A stretch of DNA of 64,000 nucleotides, from the NCBI GenBank assembly GCA_965243755.1, contig CBDEVW010000003.1, positions 1,364,001 through 1,428,000 of the forward strand, given 5' to 3'. The notes beneath the pieces are model-generated. The model was not told the origin of the DNA. It worked only from the letters and a program-made list of their open reading frames with translations, and ran no database searches. This DNA is from JANSWY01 sp965243755. Its GTDB lineage: Bacteria > Bacteroidota > Bacteroidia > Cytophagales > Cyclobacteriaceae. Of the stretch, positions 17,577 to 26,449 are shown in pieces. Made by a program: the position numbers and the translations under genes. How positions within the stretch are numbered: position 1 is the stretch's first letter; each line of letters opens with the position of its first letter.

Positions 17577-18971
17577 ATGTACCTATCAATTCCAGCGCAA
17601 AAAAAAGACGCCATTTTATCTGATTTGGCAATTGCCAATAAGGCCTTCCAGCAAATCTATCCCGGAGACAAACCAGGGAGGCAACCAGTACATACCGTTT
17701 ATGGTGGAGCAGACCTTTTCCATCACAACTCAGCAAAAAAAATGGGAGAAGTGGCCCTAAAAATCATGGACACCAAAGCCCCTGATTATGTCACTTTTGC
17801 CAAAGCACTACAACTACCAGGTTTTGAAGAGGTTGATGCCTCAGCGAAGGATCAGATTCCCCAGAAAGGTGAACCTGGCTGGTTGCCTTACATGGTCTAT
17901 GAGAAAGTAAGAGAAAAACTAAAATCAGAACCCGTAGAAGATTTCCGGATCGATTTTGAAGATGGTTTTGGCAACCGATCATGGGAAGAAGAAGATGCCA
18001 CTGCCGAGAATGCCGCCCTGGAAGTTGCTCTGGGCATGGATAAGGAAACGCTTCCGCCTTTTATTGGAATCAGAATTAAGCCATTTACTGAGGACCTGAA
18101 AGAGAGAGGAGTCCGTACCCTCGACATATTTTTATCCACACTGAGCGAAAAGACTGAAGGTGAATTGCCGGAGAATTTTGTGGTAATGCTACCAAAAGTA
18201 ACCATACCTGAACAGGTGGAAGCACTTGTGAAAATCTTTGAATTAATTGAAGCCAATACTGCCATCGCTCCTGGTTCGCTTAAATGTGAGATGATGGTGG
18301 AAACAACTCAGGCCGTCCTGGATAAAGAGGGCAAAAACCCTTTGAAAAAGTTCATTGAAGCCAGCCAGGGCAGAATGATTGCCAGTGCTTTTGGTACCTA
18401 CGATTACACGGCATCCTGCAACATCACGGCCAAGTACCAGGATATGGGACATCAGGTATGCGATTTTGCTCATCACGTGATGAAAGTTGCTTTAGGCGGC
18501 ACAGGCATCTGGCTTTCTGATGGCGCTACCAACGTAATGCCTATAGGACCTCACAGAGGCGATGATCTCACAGCAGCCCAAATCAAAGAAAATACCGAAG
18601 TGGTCCACCGTACCTGGAAGCAGGCTTATGACCACACCCGGCATTCCTTATGGAAAGGGCTCTATCAGGGCTGGGACCTACACCCCGGTCAATTTCCTAC
18701 CCGATATGCTGCAGTGTATTCATTCTTCCTTGAGAGTTATGAGGATGCCAAACACCGGCTAAGTGTATTTATCGACCGGGCAGCCAGGGCTACATTGACT
18801 GGAGAAGTGTTTGATGACGCAGCTACTGGTCAGGGATTACTCAATTATTTCCTGACAGGCCTCAATTGTGGTGCGTTATCAGTAGAAGAAGTATTGGCCA
18901 CTGGCCTGACACTGGATGAAATCAGAAGTCGGTCATTTCTAAAAATACTGGAAGGAAGAAGAGGTCAGTGA
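17577..18971 (+). CDS. Citrate lyase/aldolase-superfamily protein (DUF6986-like) in the purine operon
   Basis: 464 residues. The fold is inferred to be a TIM barrel of the HpcH/CitE/malate synthase type. Visible blocks: EDFRIDFEDGFG near residue 120 (acidic, possible metal site), FIGIRIKPF, PKVTIPEQVEAL, LKCEMMVETTQAVL near 240 and ASAFGTYDYTASCNI near 265. It resembles the DUF6986 family, whose members are sometimes labelled phosphoenolpyruvate kinase without good basis. It is 26 bp downstream of uraH and ends the operon; its stop overlaps that of convergent xdhB by 7 bp. As the last gene after allantoicase, a role in handling ureidoglycolate or glyoxylate is plausible, but this is inference from context. 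Confidence 0.75.
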   Translation: MYLSIPAQKKDAILSDLAIANKAFQQIYPGDKPGRQPVHTVYGGADLFHHNSAKKMGEVALKIMDTKAPDYVTFAKALQLPGFEEVDASAKDQIPQKGEPGWLPYMVYEKVREKLKSEPVEDFRIDFEDGFGNRSWEEEDATAENAALEVALGMDKETLPPFIGIRIKPFTEDLKERGVRTLDIFLSTLSEKTEGELPENFVVMLPKVTIPEQVEALVKIFELIEANTAIAPGSLKCEMMVETTQAVLDKEGKNPLKKFIEASQGRMIASAFGTYDYTASCNITAKYQDMGHQVCDFAHHVMKVALGGTGIWLSDGATNVMPIGPHRGDDLTAAQIKENTEVVHRTWKQAYDHTRHSLWKGLYQGWDLHPGQFPTRYAAVYSFFLESYEDAKHRLSVFIDRAARATLTGEVFDDAATGQGLLNYFLTGLNCGALSVEEVLATGLTLDEIRSRSFLKILEGRRGQ

Positions 18972-21259
18972 ACCTTTTCTTCCCTCTCCCCGGATTTTAG
19001 CGCATCAACATTTTCATAAAGACCAAGCAGTACCTTTTCAGGTGTGAAAGGGGCGTCAAATTTCATCTGATAACCGGGATTAAAAGCCTTTACTGCATTC
19101 TGTATGGCAAAGTAAGCACCTATCCCGTACATCAACGGAGGTTCACCTACCGCTTTCGATCTGAAAATAGCATGTTCATGTCCGCCAGTATCCAGGTGTT
19201 CTACCTTGATCTCTTTTGGAACTGAGTAAATATCAGGAATCTTATAAGTGGACAAAGCATTGGAAAGCAGTTTGCCCTCATTGTTATATTGCAGGTCTTC
19301 CATGGTCATCCAGCCAATACCCTGTACCAGTCCACCTTCAATTTGTCCAAGGTCCACCATTTCATTCATGCTCATACCAAAATCGTGAACCAGCTTCACT
19401 GACTCAAACTCATAAGTTCCTCTGATACAATCCACTTTCACTACCAGTAATGCAGTACCATACACATGATAGGCAAATGGATGCCCTTTTTCCTTTGTCT
19501 TATCAAAATGGATCTCAGGTGTTGCGTAATGACCATTTTCTGAGAGGTTGACTCGGTTGGCAAATGCCTGATTGATCAACCCTTCCCAGTTCAGGGTAGA
19601 CTCGGCACCATCTACCAGAACCCTTTCATTCTGGATGGATATTTTTTCAATTCCAGTACCCAGAGATCGTGCGGCCTGTTCTTTTAGTCGATCCAATATT
19701 TTATTGCAGGCAATTTGTAGGGCCTTGCCATTGAGGTCGGCAGTTGAGCTCGCGGCGGAAGGTGAGGTATTGGCTACCCTTGTAGTGTTGGTAGTTTCCA
19801 GTTTCACCCTGGAGGGATCTATCGAAAAGCAACTGGCTGCTACCTGAGCCATTTTAGTGTTTACTCCCTGTCCCATCTCTACTGCACCAGTACTTACACC
19901 TACACTTCCATCACTGTACACATGGACCAGTGCCCGTGCATTGTTCATCATGGTATTGGTAAATGAAATACCAAAACAAACCGGTTGTAGCGCCATTCCT
20001 TTTTTAAAATATTTGTTTGATTGATTGAATGCTTCAATTTCCTTTTCGATCTTCTGAATATCAAAATTGGTCCTTGCCTGCTCCCAGCTGTTAAGCGCTT
20101 CCACCTGATCTGCAACTTGACCATAAGGGAACTCATTACCATCCTGCAGCAGGTTCCTTTCCTGGATTTCACTGGCTGGTACTCCCAATTGATCAGCGGC
20201 ATGGGCAATGGCCGACTCAATCACAAACATTCCCTGAGGTCCGCCAAATCCTCTGAAGGCCGTGTTGGGAGGTATGTGAGTTTTACAACTATATGCCGTG
20301 GCGGTAACATGAGGTATATAGTAGCTGTTGGTGGCATGAAACAGCGTTCGTTCCATCACTGCAGGGGAGAGATCTGCAGACGCACCAGCATTTTGATAGA
20401 ACGTCACTTCATAGGCACGGATTTTCAGGTTCTTGTCCAGTCCGATTTTGTAGTCAGATCGGTAAGGGTGTCTTTTTCCGGTCATGCGCATGTCATCCAT
20501 TCTGTGTAGTACAATCTTGACCGGTTTTTTCAATAGCTGAGCAGCCAATGCGGCCATCACGCCCCAGGCAGTTGCCTGATCTTCTTTACCACCAAAACCT
20601 CCTCCCAATCGGGTGACATCCACTTCGATCTTGTGCATTGGAATTCCCAAAACTTTAGCGGCAGTTCTTTGTACAGCGGTTGGTCCCTGAGTAGATGATG
20701 AGATTTTGATACTGCCATTTTCCATTGAAACGGCATAAGCACCCTGCGTTTCAATGTATAAATGTTCTTGTCCACCCGAATCTGCAGATCCCTCAAAAAC
20801 ATAATCGCAGTTGCTCCATGCTTCATCAGCATTTCCCATCCTGAAGGTTCTTGGAGGAAATATCAGGCTTCCCTTCTCCTTCGCCTCTTTAGGGTCAACA
20901 ATGACAGGTAACTTTTCATAATTGATCTCAATCAGGTCACGGGCTTTTCTGGCAATTAATTCTGATTCTGCAACGATTAAGGCAATAGGCATTCCCCAAA
21001 AGTGGACCTCATTTTCTGCAAATAGCGGCTCGTCCTGAATGATGCCACCAATTTCATTTTCTCCGGGAACATCCTCATGAGTAATGATTCTTACCACACC
21101 CGGTAACTCCCGTGCTTTAGTATAATCCACCGAGATTATCCTGGCATGGGCGCAGTTGGCATCAAAAATTTGTCCGTACAATGTGCCGTTCTGGACCGGA
21201 ATATCATCCAGGTAAAGAGATTCTCCCCTCACATGTCCGTTGGAATCTATGTTCTTCAT
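18965..21259 (-). CDS. xdhB: Xanthine dehydrogenase, molybdenum-binding subunit
   Basis: 764 residues. Motifs of the molybdopterin subunit are in order: RLGGGFGGKEDQATAWG, AFRGFGGPQGMFVIE, GAVEMGQGVNTKMAQVAA, and the catalytic Glu in KAVGEPPLMYGIGAYFAI near the C-terminus. It oxidises hypoxanthine to xanthine and xanthine to urate, passing electrons to the FeS/FAD subunit encoded just upstream with a 4-bp overlap. The split two-polypeptide form, as in Pseudomonas-type enzymes, fits. It needs XdhC, encoded at 11851-12816. The 3' end overlaps the convergent lyase-like gene by 7 bp. Confidence 0.95.
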   Translation of the reverse strand: MKNIDSNGHVRGESLYLDDIPVQNGTLYGQIFDANCAHARIISVDYTKARELPGVVRIITHEDVPGENEIGGIIQDEPLFAENEVHFWGMPIALIVAESELIARKARDLIEINYEKLPVIVDPKEAKEKGSLIFPPRTFRMGNADEAWSNCDYVFEGSADSGGQEHLYIETQGAYAVSMENGSIKISSSTQGPTAVQRTAAKVLGIPMHKIEVDVTRLGGGFGGKEDQATAWGVMAALAAQLLKKPVKIVLHRMDDMRMTGKRHPYRSDYKIGLDKNLKIRAYEVTFYQNAGASADLSPAVMERTLFHATNSYYIPHVTATAYSCKTHIPPNTAFRGFGGPQGMFVIESAIAHAADQLGVPASEIQERNLLQDGNEFPYGQVADQVEALNSWEQARTNFDIQKIEKEIEAFNQSNKYFKKGMALQPVCFGISFTNTMMNNARALVHVYSDGSVGVSTGAVEMGQGVNTKMAQVAASCFSIDPSRVKLETTNTTRVANTSPSAASSTADLNGKALQIACNKILDRLKEQAARSLGTGIEKISIQNERVLVDGAESTLNWEGLINQAFANRVNLSENGHYATPEIHFDKTKEKGHPFAYHVYGTALLVVKVDCIRGTYEFESVKLVHDFGMSMNEMVDLGQIEGGLVQGIGWMTMEDLQYNNEGKLLSNALSTYKIPDIYSVPKEIKVEHLDTGGHEHAIFRSKAVGEPPLMYGIGAYFAIQNAVKAFNPGYQMKFDAPFTPEKVLLGLYENVDALKSGEREEKVH

Positions 21260-22668
21260 AATAACTCCTCCAATTGTAGTTTCTCAGGAAACAATTCTAA
21301 AAAATGGGCCATAAACAGTTGTCTTAACAATAGTCGCTTATAGCTCTCCGAACCCCGCACATCGCTGATAGGAGCAACTTCCTCATTCATGATTGAAATG
21401 GCCTCTGAAATAAGTCCCGGTGATAACTCCTTACCGGTCAAAAAGGCTGAAGTCTGAACCAGGTATTTTGGAACCGGGGCAACACCTCCAGCAGCACAAT
21501 GTGCTTTGGTGATTGCATTCTCACTTATTTCCAATTGCATAGCGGTGTTCACACTTGCAATATCCAGGTAGGTACGTTTGCTTACTTTTTCGAAATTAAA
21601 ATGACTGTTGGTACCCGGAAGTTCGAATTCGATGGAATGAATAAACTCCCCTTTTTGCAAGTCAATGGATTTATAGTCAAGGAAAAAATCTTTCATTTTC
21701 ACCCTTCTTGTAGTGCCTTCCCATCGGTTGATCACCAAGGTTGTGTCCAGGCTAAGGAAATAGATCGACATGTCCCCAATTGGTGATGCATTGACGAAAT
21801 TTCCTGCCAGCGTACCCATGTTTCGGATCTGTGTAGAGGAAACGAGCTTAAGGTGTTTTCTGAGATTAGGAAAATAATCCGCAAACTCTTTAGAGTTCAT
21901 CAGGTCAGCAACTGTTACGGCACCACCCAATTTGCAAATGCCGTTCTCAAAAGACATATTATTGAGCTGAGCATTATCAAAATAACCAGCTACTGCACCT
22001 TCAACCAGTTCTTCCGCTTTTTGAACGTATAAGTCAGTTCCACCTCCCACAACCGGCACACCATTGGCACGACCATTCCCGTTATCTGAAGGTTTTGACA
22101 AGCTACTTAACCGCTTTGGAATAGCACTGAAATATGCCGGTATGAATTGATTTTCAACAAGCCAGTTGATGGGGGTTTTTACATCCTTATTTTGAAGTTC
22201 ATTGACCAATCTGGCTGTAGCGCGTTCAATAGATTTGTAGCCTGTACATCTGCAAATGTTCCCATCTATTGCACTTATTGCATCAGTGTAGTTGGGGGCA
22301 TCATGCATCAAACAATAACCCGCAAGGGAAGTAACAAACCCAACTGTACAAAAACCACATTGCGTTCCTCCACATTCCACCATTGCCTTTTGCACCGGCG
22401 AAAGCTCCTCCATATTTAGCCCCTCGATGGTGACAACATGTTTGCTTTGCGCATTGACCAGGGGTGTAATGCAGGAAGTCATCGACTGGTATTTCAATTC
22501 ACCATCCACCATACTTCCAAGGAGTACTGTACACGCTCCACAATCTCCTTCCCGGCAGCCAATCTTAGTTCCAGTCAGGTTACGGTCATAACGGATGAAG
22601 TCCAATAAAGTCATCCCTGCCGGCTTACTGGTGCGGATAAGTCTGTCGTTTAATATAAATTCAATCAT
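21256..22668 (-). CDS. xdhA: Xanthine dehydrogenase, iron-sulfur/FAD subunit
   Basis: 470 residues. The first 2Fe-2S site is GCREGDCGACTVLLG (about 38-52), the second QCGFCTVGFV and CRCTGYKSIERA (about 100-145). The FAD-binding region (about 205-380) contains VVGGGTDLYVQ and LAGNFVNASPIGDMSI. A CO dehydrogenase flavoprotein-like C-terminal domain follows. It carries electrons from the molybdenum site to FAD and then NAD+. It begins the pair xdhA-xdhB and lies 9 bp after guaD, so the three form one minus-strand operon, convergent with the puuD operon. Confidence 0.95.
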   Translation of the reverse strand: MIEFILNDRLIRTSKPAGMTLLDFIRYDRNLTGTKIGCREGDCGACTVLLGSMVDGELKYQSMTSCITPLVNAQSKHVVTIEGLNMEELSPVQKAMVECGGTQCGFCTVGFVTSLAGYCLMHDAPNYTDAISAIDGNICRCTGYKSIERATARLVNELQNKDVKTPINWLVENQFIPAYFSAIPKRLSSLSKPSDNGNGRANGVPVVGGGTDLYVQKAEELVEGAVAGYFDNAQLNNMSFENGICKLGGAVTVADLMNSKEFADYFPNLRKHLKLVSSTQIRNMGTLAGNFVNASPIGDMSIYFLSLDTTLVINRWEGTTRRVKMKDFFLDYKSIDLQKGEFIHSIEFELPGTNSHFNFEKVSKRTYLDIASVNTAMQLEISENAITKAHCAAGGVAPVPKYLVQTSAFLTGKELSPGLISEAISIMNEEVAPISDVRGSESYKRLLLRQLFMAHFLELFPEKLQLEELL

Positions 22669-22677
22669 TTTGGATTC

Positions 22678-23157
22678 TTAATAGTCAATACGCTGATCGC
22701 TGGTACTCCATTTTCGAAAAGCTTCCAATGCTTCTTCCCGCAACATTTGTTGAGTAAATAATTTTCGCTCCGATATTGGACGAGCTATCTCTTCGTAGAT
22801 GAACTGATCGTCAAACTCGATCTCCTTGGCATCCTCCTTGGTGTTGGCATAGTAAATTTTATCCGGCCTGGCCCAGTAGATAGCTCCCAGGCACATGGGA
22901 CAGGGTTCGCAACTGGTGTAAATTTCACAACCGGTGAGCTGAAAGGATCCTAATACCTCACAAGCCTTTCTGATGGCCACTACCTCTGCATGTGCTGTAG
23001 GGTCATTTTTTAGCGTCACCTCATTAGCTCCATGGGCAATGATCTTCCCATCCTTCACTACCACTGCACCAAAAGGCCCTCCCCTGCCAGATGCTACATT
23101 TTCCACTGAGAGCTCAATGGCGGCTCTCATGAATTTTTCATTTTCAGGTTTTGTCAT
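22678..23157 (-). CDS. guaD: Guanine deaminase (cytidine deaminase-fold type)
   Basis: 159 residues. Zinc-site motifs: THAE-type block PTAHAEVVAIRKACEVLGSF and CEPCPMCLGAIYWARP. The overall pattern (GGPFGAVVVKDGKIIAHGAN, FDDQFIYEEI, domain-swapped aromatic-containing C-terminus) is very close to the Bacillus-type guanine deaminase rather than the tRNA adenosine deaminase. It converts guanine to xanthine, the substrate of the xanthine dehydrogenase encoded immediately downstream. It leads that operon. Confidence 0.9.
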   Translation of the reverse strand: MTKPENEKFMRAAIELSVENVASGRGGPFGAVVVKDGKIIAHGANEVTLKNDPTAHAEVVAIRKACEVLGSFQLTGCEIYTSCEPCPMCLGAIYWARPDKIYYANTKEDAKEIEFDDQFIYEEIARPISERKLFTQQMLREEALEAFRKWSTSDQRIDY

Positions 23158-23181
23158 TTAAATAAAATTAATGAAAATTTT

Positions 23182-23208
23182 GAGTTTAGCGTATTGAGTT
23201 TGGAGTTT
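23182..23208. repeat. Heptamer-phased GAGTTT repeats upstream of guaD
   Basis: GAGTTT occurs at 23182, 23196 and 23203, that is with 14 and 7 bp between starts, in the 178-bp divergent gap between guaD and the desaturase gene. It may be a regulator site or simple sequence. No other feature was found in this gap. Confidence 0.35.
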
Positions 23209-23335
23209 AGATATTTTCGATCCCAATTAGCACTGAACCTACTGATGTTCCAGGTATTGAATTTGTCATTTTTACACAATTACAACTGTATTGCTTATCT
23301 TGCGCATTTACGGTTATAACATCACCTATTGACTA

Positions 23336-24409
23336 ATGACATTTCTGCAAAGGGTACTGGAAGAACCCAGCTATGGCTGGAGAGACAGTGAAGGAAACCT
23401 TGTTGTTCCTACCTCCAAACAACTATTCTCGGAGTTATTCAAAAGAGTAAACATTTTCAAATCAAGAAAAAACTGGATTGCGCTGACCAGCTGGTCCTGG
23501 ACATTGATGCTGATCCCTTTTTTATTGACTTTTATTTTCAGTTATTTCAATATCTGGTTAGCAATTATTGGATTGGCTTACAGTATGATCGCCATGGGTA
23601 CTCATGGCACCATATGGCATCACCGATACGCTACCCACAGGGCTTATAAGTTCAGCAATGGATTTTGGAGGTTCATCACACAAAACCTGGTAATCAAAGT
23701 AGTGCCTGAAGAAATCTATGTAATTTCTCATCACGTACACCACACCCTATCTGATAAACCAGGGGATCCTTACAATACCAAAGCTGGTGCCCTTTATTGT
23801 TTTCTGGCAGATACTAATCATCAGCCTATTGCTAAAGATTTGAATGAAGAAGACTATAAAAAAGCAGCCGGCCTGCTAAAGGATACTGGAGTTTACATCA
23901 ATTCTTACGAGGAATATCAAAAGTGGGGATCTATCACTCACCCATTCTGGATGTGGTTACATACCCTGCTCAATTGGGCATTCTGGTATGGTGTTTTCTT
24001 TTTAATCGGTGGACATGCATTGGCTACTGCCATATTTGGTTTTGCTCATATCTGGGCCATAGGTATCCGTACATTCAACTACGAAGGACATGGCAAGGGA
24101 GAAGATCGAAGGAAAGAGGGATTTGATTTCAGTAAAAACGACTATTCCATCAATCAGTACTGGCCCGGGATTGTGGCAGGAGAATGGCATAGTAACCATC
24201 ACCTGTTCCCCAATAGTGCCAGAAATGGCTTTACCCTTTCCCAGATCGATGTGCCATGGTATTATATCAAATTTCTGCACACCATTGGAGGGGTTTCAAG
24301 CTATAATGATGCTACTGAAACCTTCTTTGAAAAATATTACAATCCCTATCATGAGGCCAATAAAAAGTCCGAGGAACTGGAACCGCAATTAAGTAAAAAA
24401 GAAGCCTGA
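23336..24409 (+). CDS. Membrane fatty acid (acyl-CoA type) desaturase
   Basis: 357 residues with four likely membrane helices in two pairs. The three histidine clusters that bind the di-iron centre are present: HHRYATHRAY, HHVHHTLSD and HSNHHLFPNSAR. This arrangement fits delta-9-like acyl-CoA/acyl-lipid desaturases, which introduce a cis double bond and adjust membrane fluidity using O2 and a reductase. It is a single-gene unit divergent from guaD. Exact regiospecificity cannot be read. Confidence 0.92.
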   Translation: MTFLQRVLEEPSYGWRDSEGNLVVPTSKQLFSELFKRVNIFKSRKNWIALTSWSWTLMLIPFLLTFIFSYFNIWLAIIGLAYSMIAMGTHGTIWHHRYATHRAYKFSNGFWRFITQNLVIKVVPEEIYVISHHVHHTLSDKPGDPYNTKAGALYCFLADTNHQPIAKDLNEEDYKKAAGLLKDTGVYINSYEEYQKWGSITHPFWMWLHTLLNWAFWYGVFFLIGGHALATAIFGFAHIWAIGIRTFNYEGHGKGEDRRKEGFDFSKNDYSINQYWPGIVAGEWHSNHHLFPNSARNGFTLSQIDVPWYYIKFLHTIGGVSSYNDATETFFEKYYNPYHEANKKSEELEPQLSKKEA

Positions 24410-24498
24410 GTCGATCTTTGTAAATCCTAAAAATATTTTTTCATTTTTCAGTGACCTCTTATTTTCCTTTCGTCAAAAGTGAAATTTTGTTTAACGAA

Positions 24499-25233
24499 AT
24501 GAAATATATGTATGTCATTCCTTTGGCACTGGGTGTGCTGATGGGATGTAGTCAAATTGAAAAAAAGGACAATGAACCGCTTTTGGCGAAAATAGATTCA
24601 CTGGAATTAGCACTTGAAGCCAATTCTTATTCAATCACTTTGTTGGATCAAATCGGTAAATATCTTGATTCAATTGATGTGCAAAGAAAAAATATCAGAA
24701 TCAATCTTGAAACTGGTCTGACTGAAGCGGAATATCTGGAAAGAATGCGCGACCTGAACGACTATGTTCAGAAAGCCGAATGGACAATCAATGAATTGGA
24801 AAAAACCAGAAGCGCTTATGCCAGTCAGGTGAAGAGGTTAAAAACTGAGCTAAAAAACAAAGACCTGGAGATCAGCAATCTTCATTTGAAGGTAAGTGAA
24901 ATTCAGGAAGTGAATGCGGGGTTAACCGCTCAACTAAAGCTTAGTGCAGAGGATTTGTTAGCCACTCAACTTGACCTTACCATGGTTCAGGAAGAACTAG
25001 GTGAAACGGAATCAGAAGTAGAAGAACTGATGTCTAAAGTGAAGCTTACTGAAGCTGAAGTATACTTCTCTAGAGGACAAGGTATGGAAGAGGTGGCTCA
25101 ACACATTCAATTGGCTCCTAAGCGCAAAAAGGAAACACTCCAGCAAGCCATTGTGCTGTACGCTAAGGCAAGGGACTTAGGCCACAAGCAGGCAAATGAA
25201 CGAGTGAATGCTTTGCAAAAAAGAGTGAAGTAG
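24499..25233 (+). CDS. Coiled-coil lipoprotein
   Basis: About 244 residues from the ATG at 24499, chosen because it is followed at once by a lipoprotein signal (MKYMYVIPLALGVLMGCSQ, lipid on Cys17); the frame is open from 24451. The mature part is dominated by long heptad-rich helices (about 25-180, e.g. NELEKTRSAYASQVKRLKTE and EELGETESEVEELMSKVKL). It ends in a TPR-like helix pair (QQAIVLYAKARDLGHKQANE). No known family. A periplasmic or outer-membrane structural role is likely. A strong hairpin follows the stop codon. Confidence 0.8.
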   Translation: MKYMYVIPLALGVLMGCSQIEKKDNEPLLAKIDSLELALEANSYSITLLDQIGKYLDSIDVQRKNIRINLETGLTEAEYLERMRDLNDYVQKAEWTINELEKTRSAYASQVKRLKTELKNKDLEISNLHLKVSEIQEVNAGLTAQLKLSAEDLLATQLDLTMVQEELGETESEVEELMSKVKLTEAEVYFSRGQGMEEVAQHIQLAPKRKKETLQQAIVLYAKARDLGHKQANERVNALQKRVK

Positions 25234-25299
25234 TTTAGTCGATCATTTAGAAGAATTTCTGATAACTAAAAACTATCAGAACTGCCGTCGCTGGCATCC

Positions 25300-25330
25300 A
25301 AGCCGTCAATAAGGGAACTTTTGACGGCTT
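25300..25330 (+). terminator. Intrinsic terminator after the coiled-coil lipoprotein gene
   Basis: Perfect 10-bp stem AAGCCGTCAA / TTGACGGCTT with an 11-nt loop, followed by ACTTTTATAG, 67 bp after the stop codon. The U-tract is short but present only on this strand. Confidence 0.72.
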
Positions 25331-25438
25331 ACTTTTATAGCACGATTTATCAATTATATCTACTGCTAAAAGGTGTAGCTCTTCCTTTATGAACATTTCA
25401 TATGGAATCAAAAAGCATAAAGCGTGTTAAAAAATAAC

Positions 25439-26449
25439 TCAATTCATTTTAAGAGATGCGTATTTCCCTTTCCCCGGACCTGTTTTCCAATTCCAGGCGG
25501 TCTCAATAATTTGATGAATATCTGTGTATTCTGGCTTCCACCCCAATTTTTCTATAGCCAGCGCTGCATTTGCAATTAATTGGGTGGCATCCCCCTTTCT
25601 TTTTCCCACAAGCTCTACAGGTACTTTTCTGCCAGTGACCGATTCAGCTGCCTTTATTACTTCCATGACAGAAAACCCGCATCCCGTTCCCAAATTAAAA
25701 GCTAATGATTGACCTCCATTTTGCAAGTACTCCACTGCCTTGATGTGCGCCCTGGCCAGATCATTCACGTGAATATAGTCCCGAATGGCAGTCCCATCTG
25801 ATGTATCATAGTCTGTCCCGAACACCTTGATAGCAGGTCTGTCTCCTACTATTGCATCCAAAATCAATGGTATCAGATGTGTTTCAGGATCATGGTCTTC
25901 ACCAATATGACCACTCTCATCTGCACCTGAAGCATTAAAGTACCTCAGAAAGACGTATTTAAGTTGATATGCCTTTTCAAAATCCCTGACGATTTCCTCC
26001 AGCATGTATTTGCTCTTTCCGTACGGACTCACAGGTTTTTGAGGGTGCTGCTCATCCAGAGGAATATATTGGGGGTTTCCGTATGTCGCACAGGTTGAAG
26101 AAAAAATGAATTCAGAACAACCTTTCTGCATCATTACGCTCAGGAGGTTTAATGGCTTAGCCACGTTATTGTGGTAGTATTTCCATGGATCCACAACTGA
26201 TTCCCCTACATACGTATATGCTGCGAAATGCATCACTGCACCAAACTGCCATTCATCAAACAATTGATGCAGCAACATTGTATCACAGATATCTCCCTCA
26301 ACAAAATGCACCGATTCATCCACAATAGCTCCTTTGTGACCGTATTCAAGGTTATCCAAGACTACTACCTGATAGTTATTTTTTACTAACTGATGAACAG
26401 TATGTGATCCAATATAGCCTGCACCACCTGTAACTAAAATTGTCTTCAT
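25439..26449 (-). CDS. galE: UDP-glucose 4-epimerase
   Basis: 336 residues. NAD-binding GGAGYIGSHTVHQL at the start, the catalytic Ser/Thr block FSSTCATYGNP, and YGKSK with the catalytic Tyr, then RYFNASGAD and DGTAIRDYIHVNDLA. The enzyme interconverts UDP-galactose and UDP-glucose. It is the last gene of a ten-gene operon; its start overlaps the galT stop by 4 bp. Its presence in the same transcript as SusC/D and beta-galactosidase genes shows that the operon is designed to finish galactose metabolism. Confidence 0.97.
   Translation of the reverse strand: MKTILVTGGAGYIGSHTVHQLVKNNYQVVVLDNLEYGHKGAIVDESVHFVEGDICDTMLLHQLFDEWQFGAVMHFAAYTYVGESVVDPWKYYHNNVAKPLNLLSVMMQKGCSEFIFSSTCATYGNPQYIPLDEQHPQKPVSPYGKSKYMLEEIVRDFEKAYQLKYVFLRYFNASGADESGHIGEDHDPETHLIPLILDAIVGDRPAIKVFGTDYDTSDGTAIRDYIHVNDLARAHIKAVEYLQNGGQSLAFNLGTGCGFSVMEVIKAAESVTGRKVPVELVGKRKGDATQLIANAALAIEKLGWKPEYTDIHQIIETAWNWKTGPGKGKYASLKMN

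Noticed and set aside
25380..25438. Terminator of the galactan operon after galE
   Set aside because: Only weak palindromes (around CATATG) without a U-tract were seen on the minus strand; the strong hairpin at 25300-25330 has its T-stretch on the plus strand.
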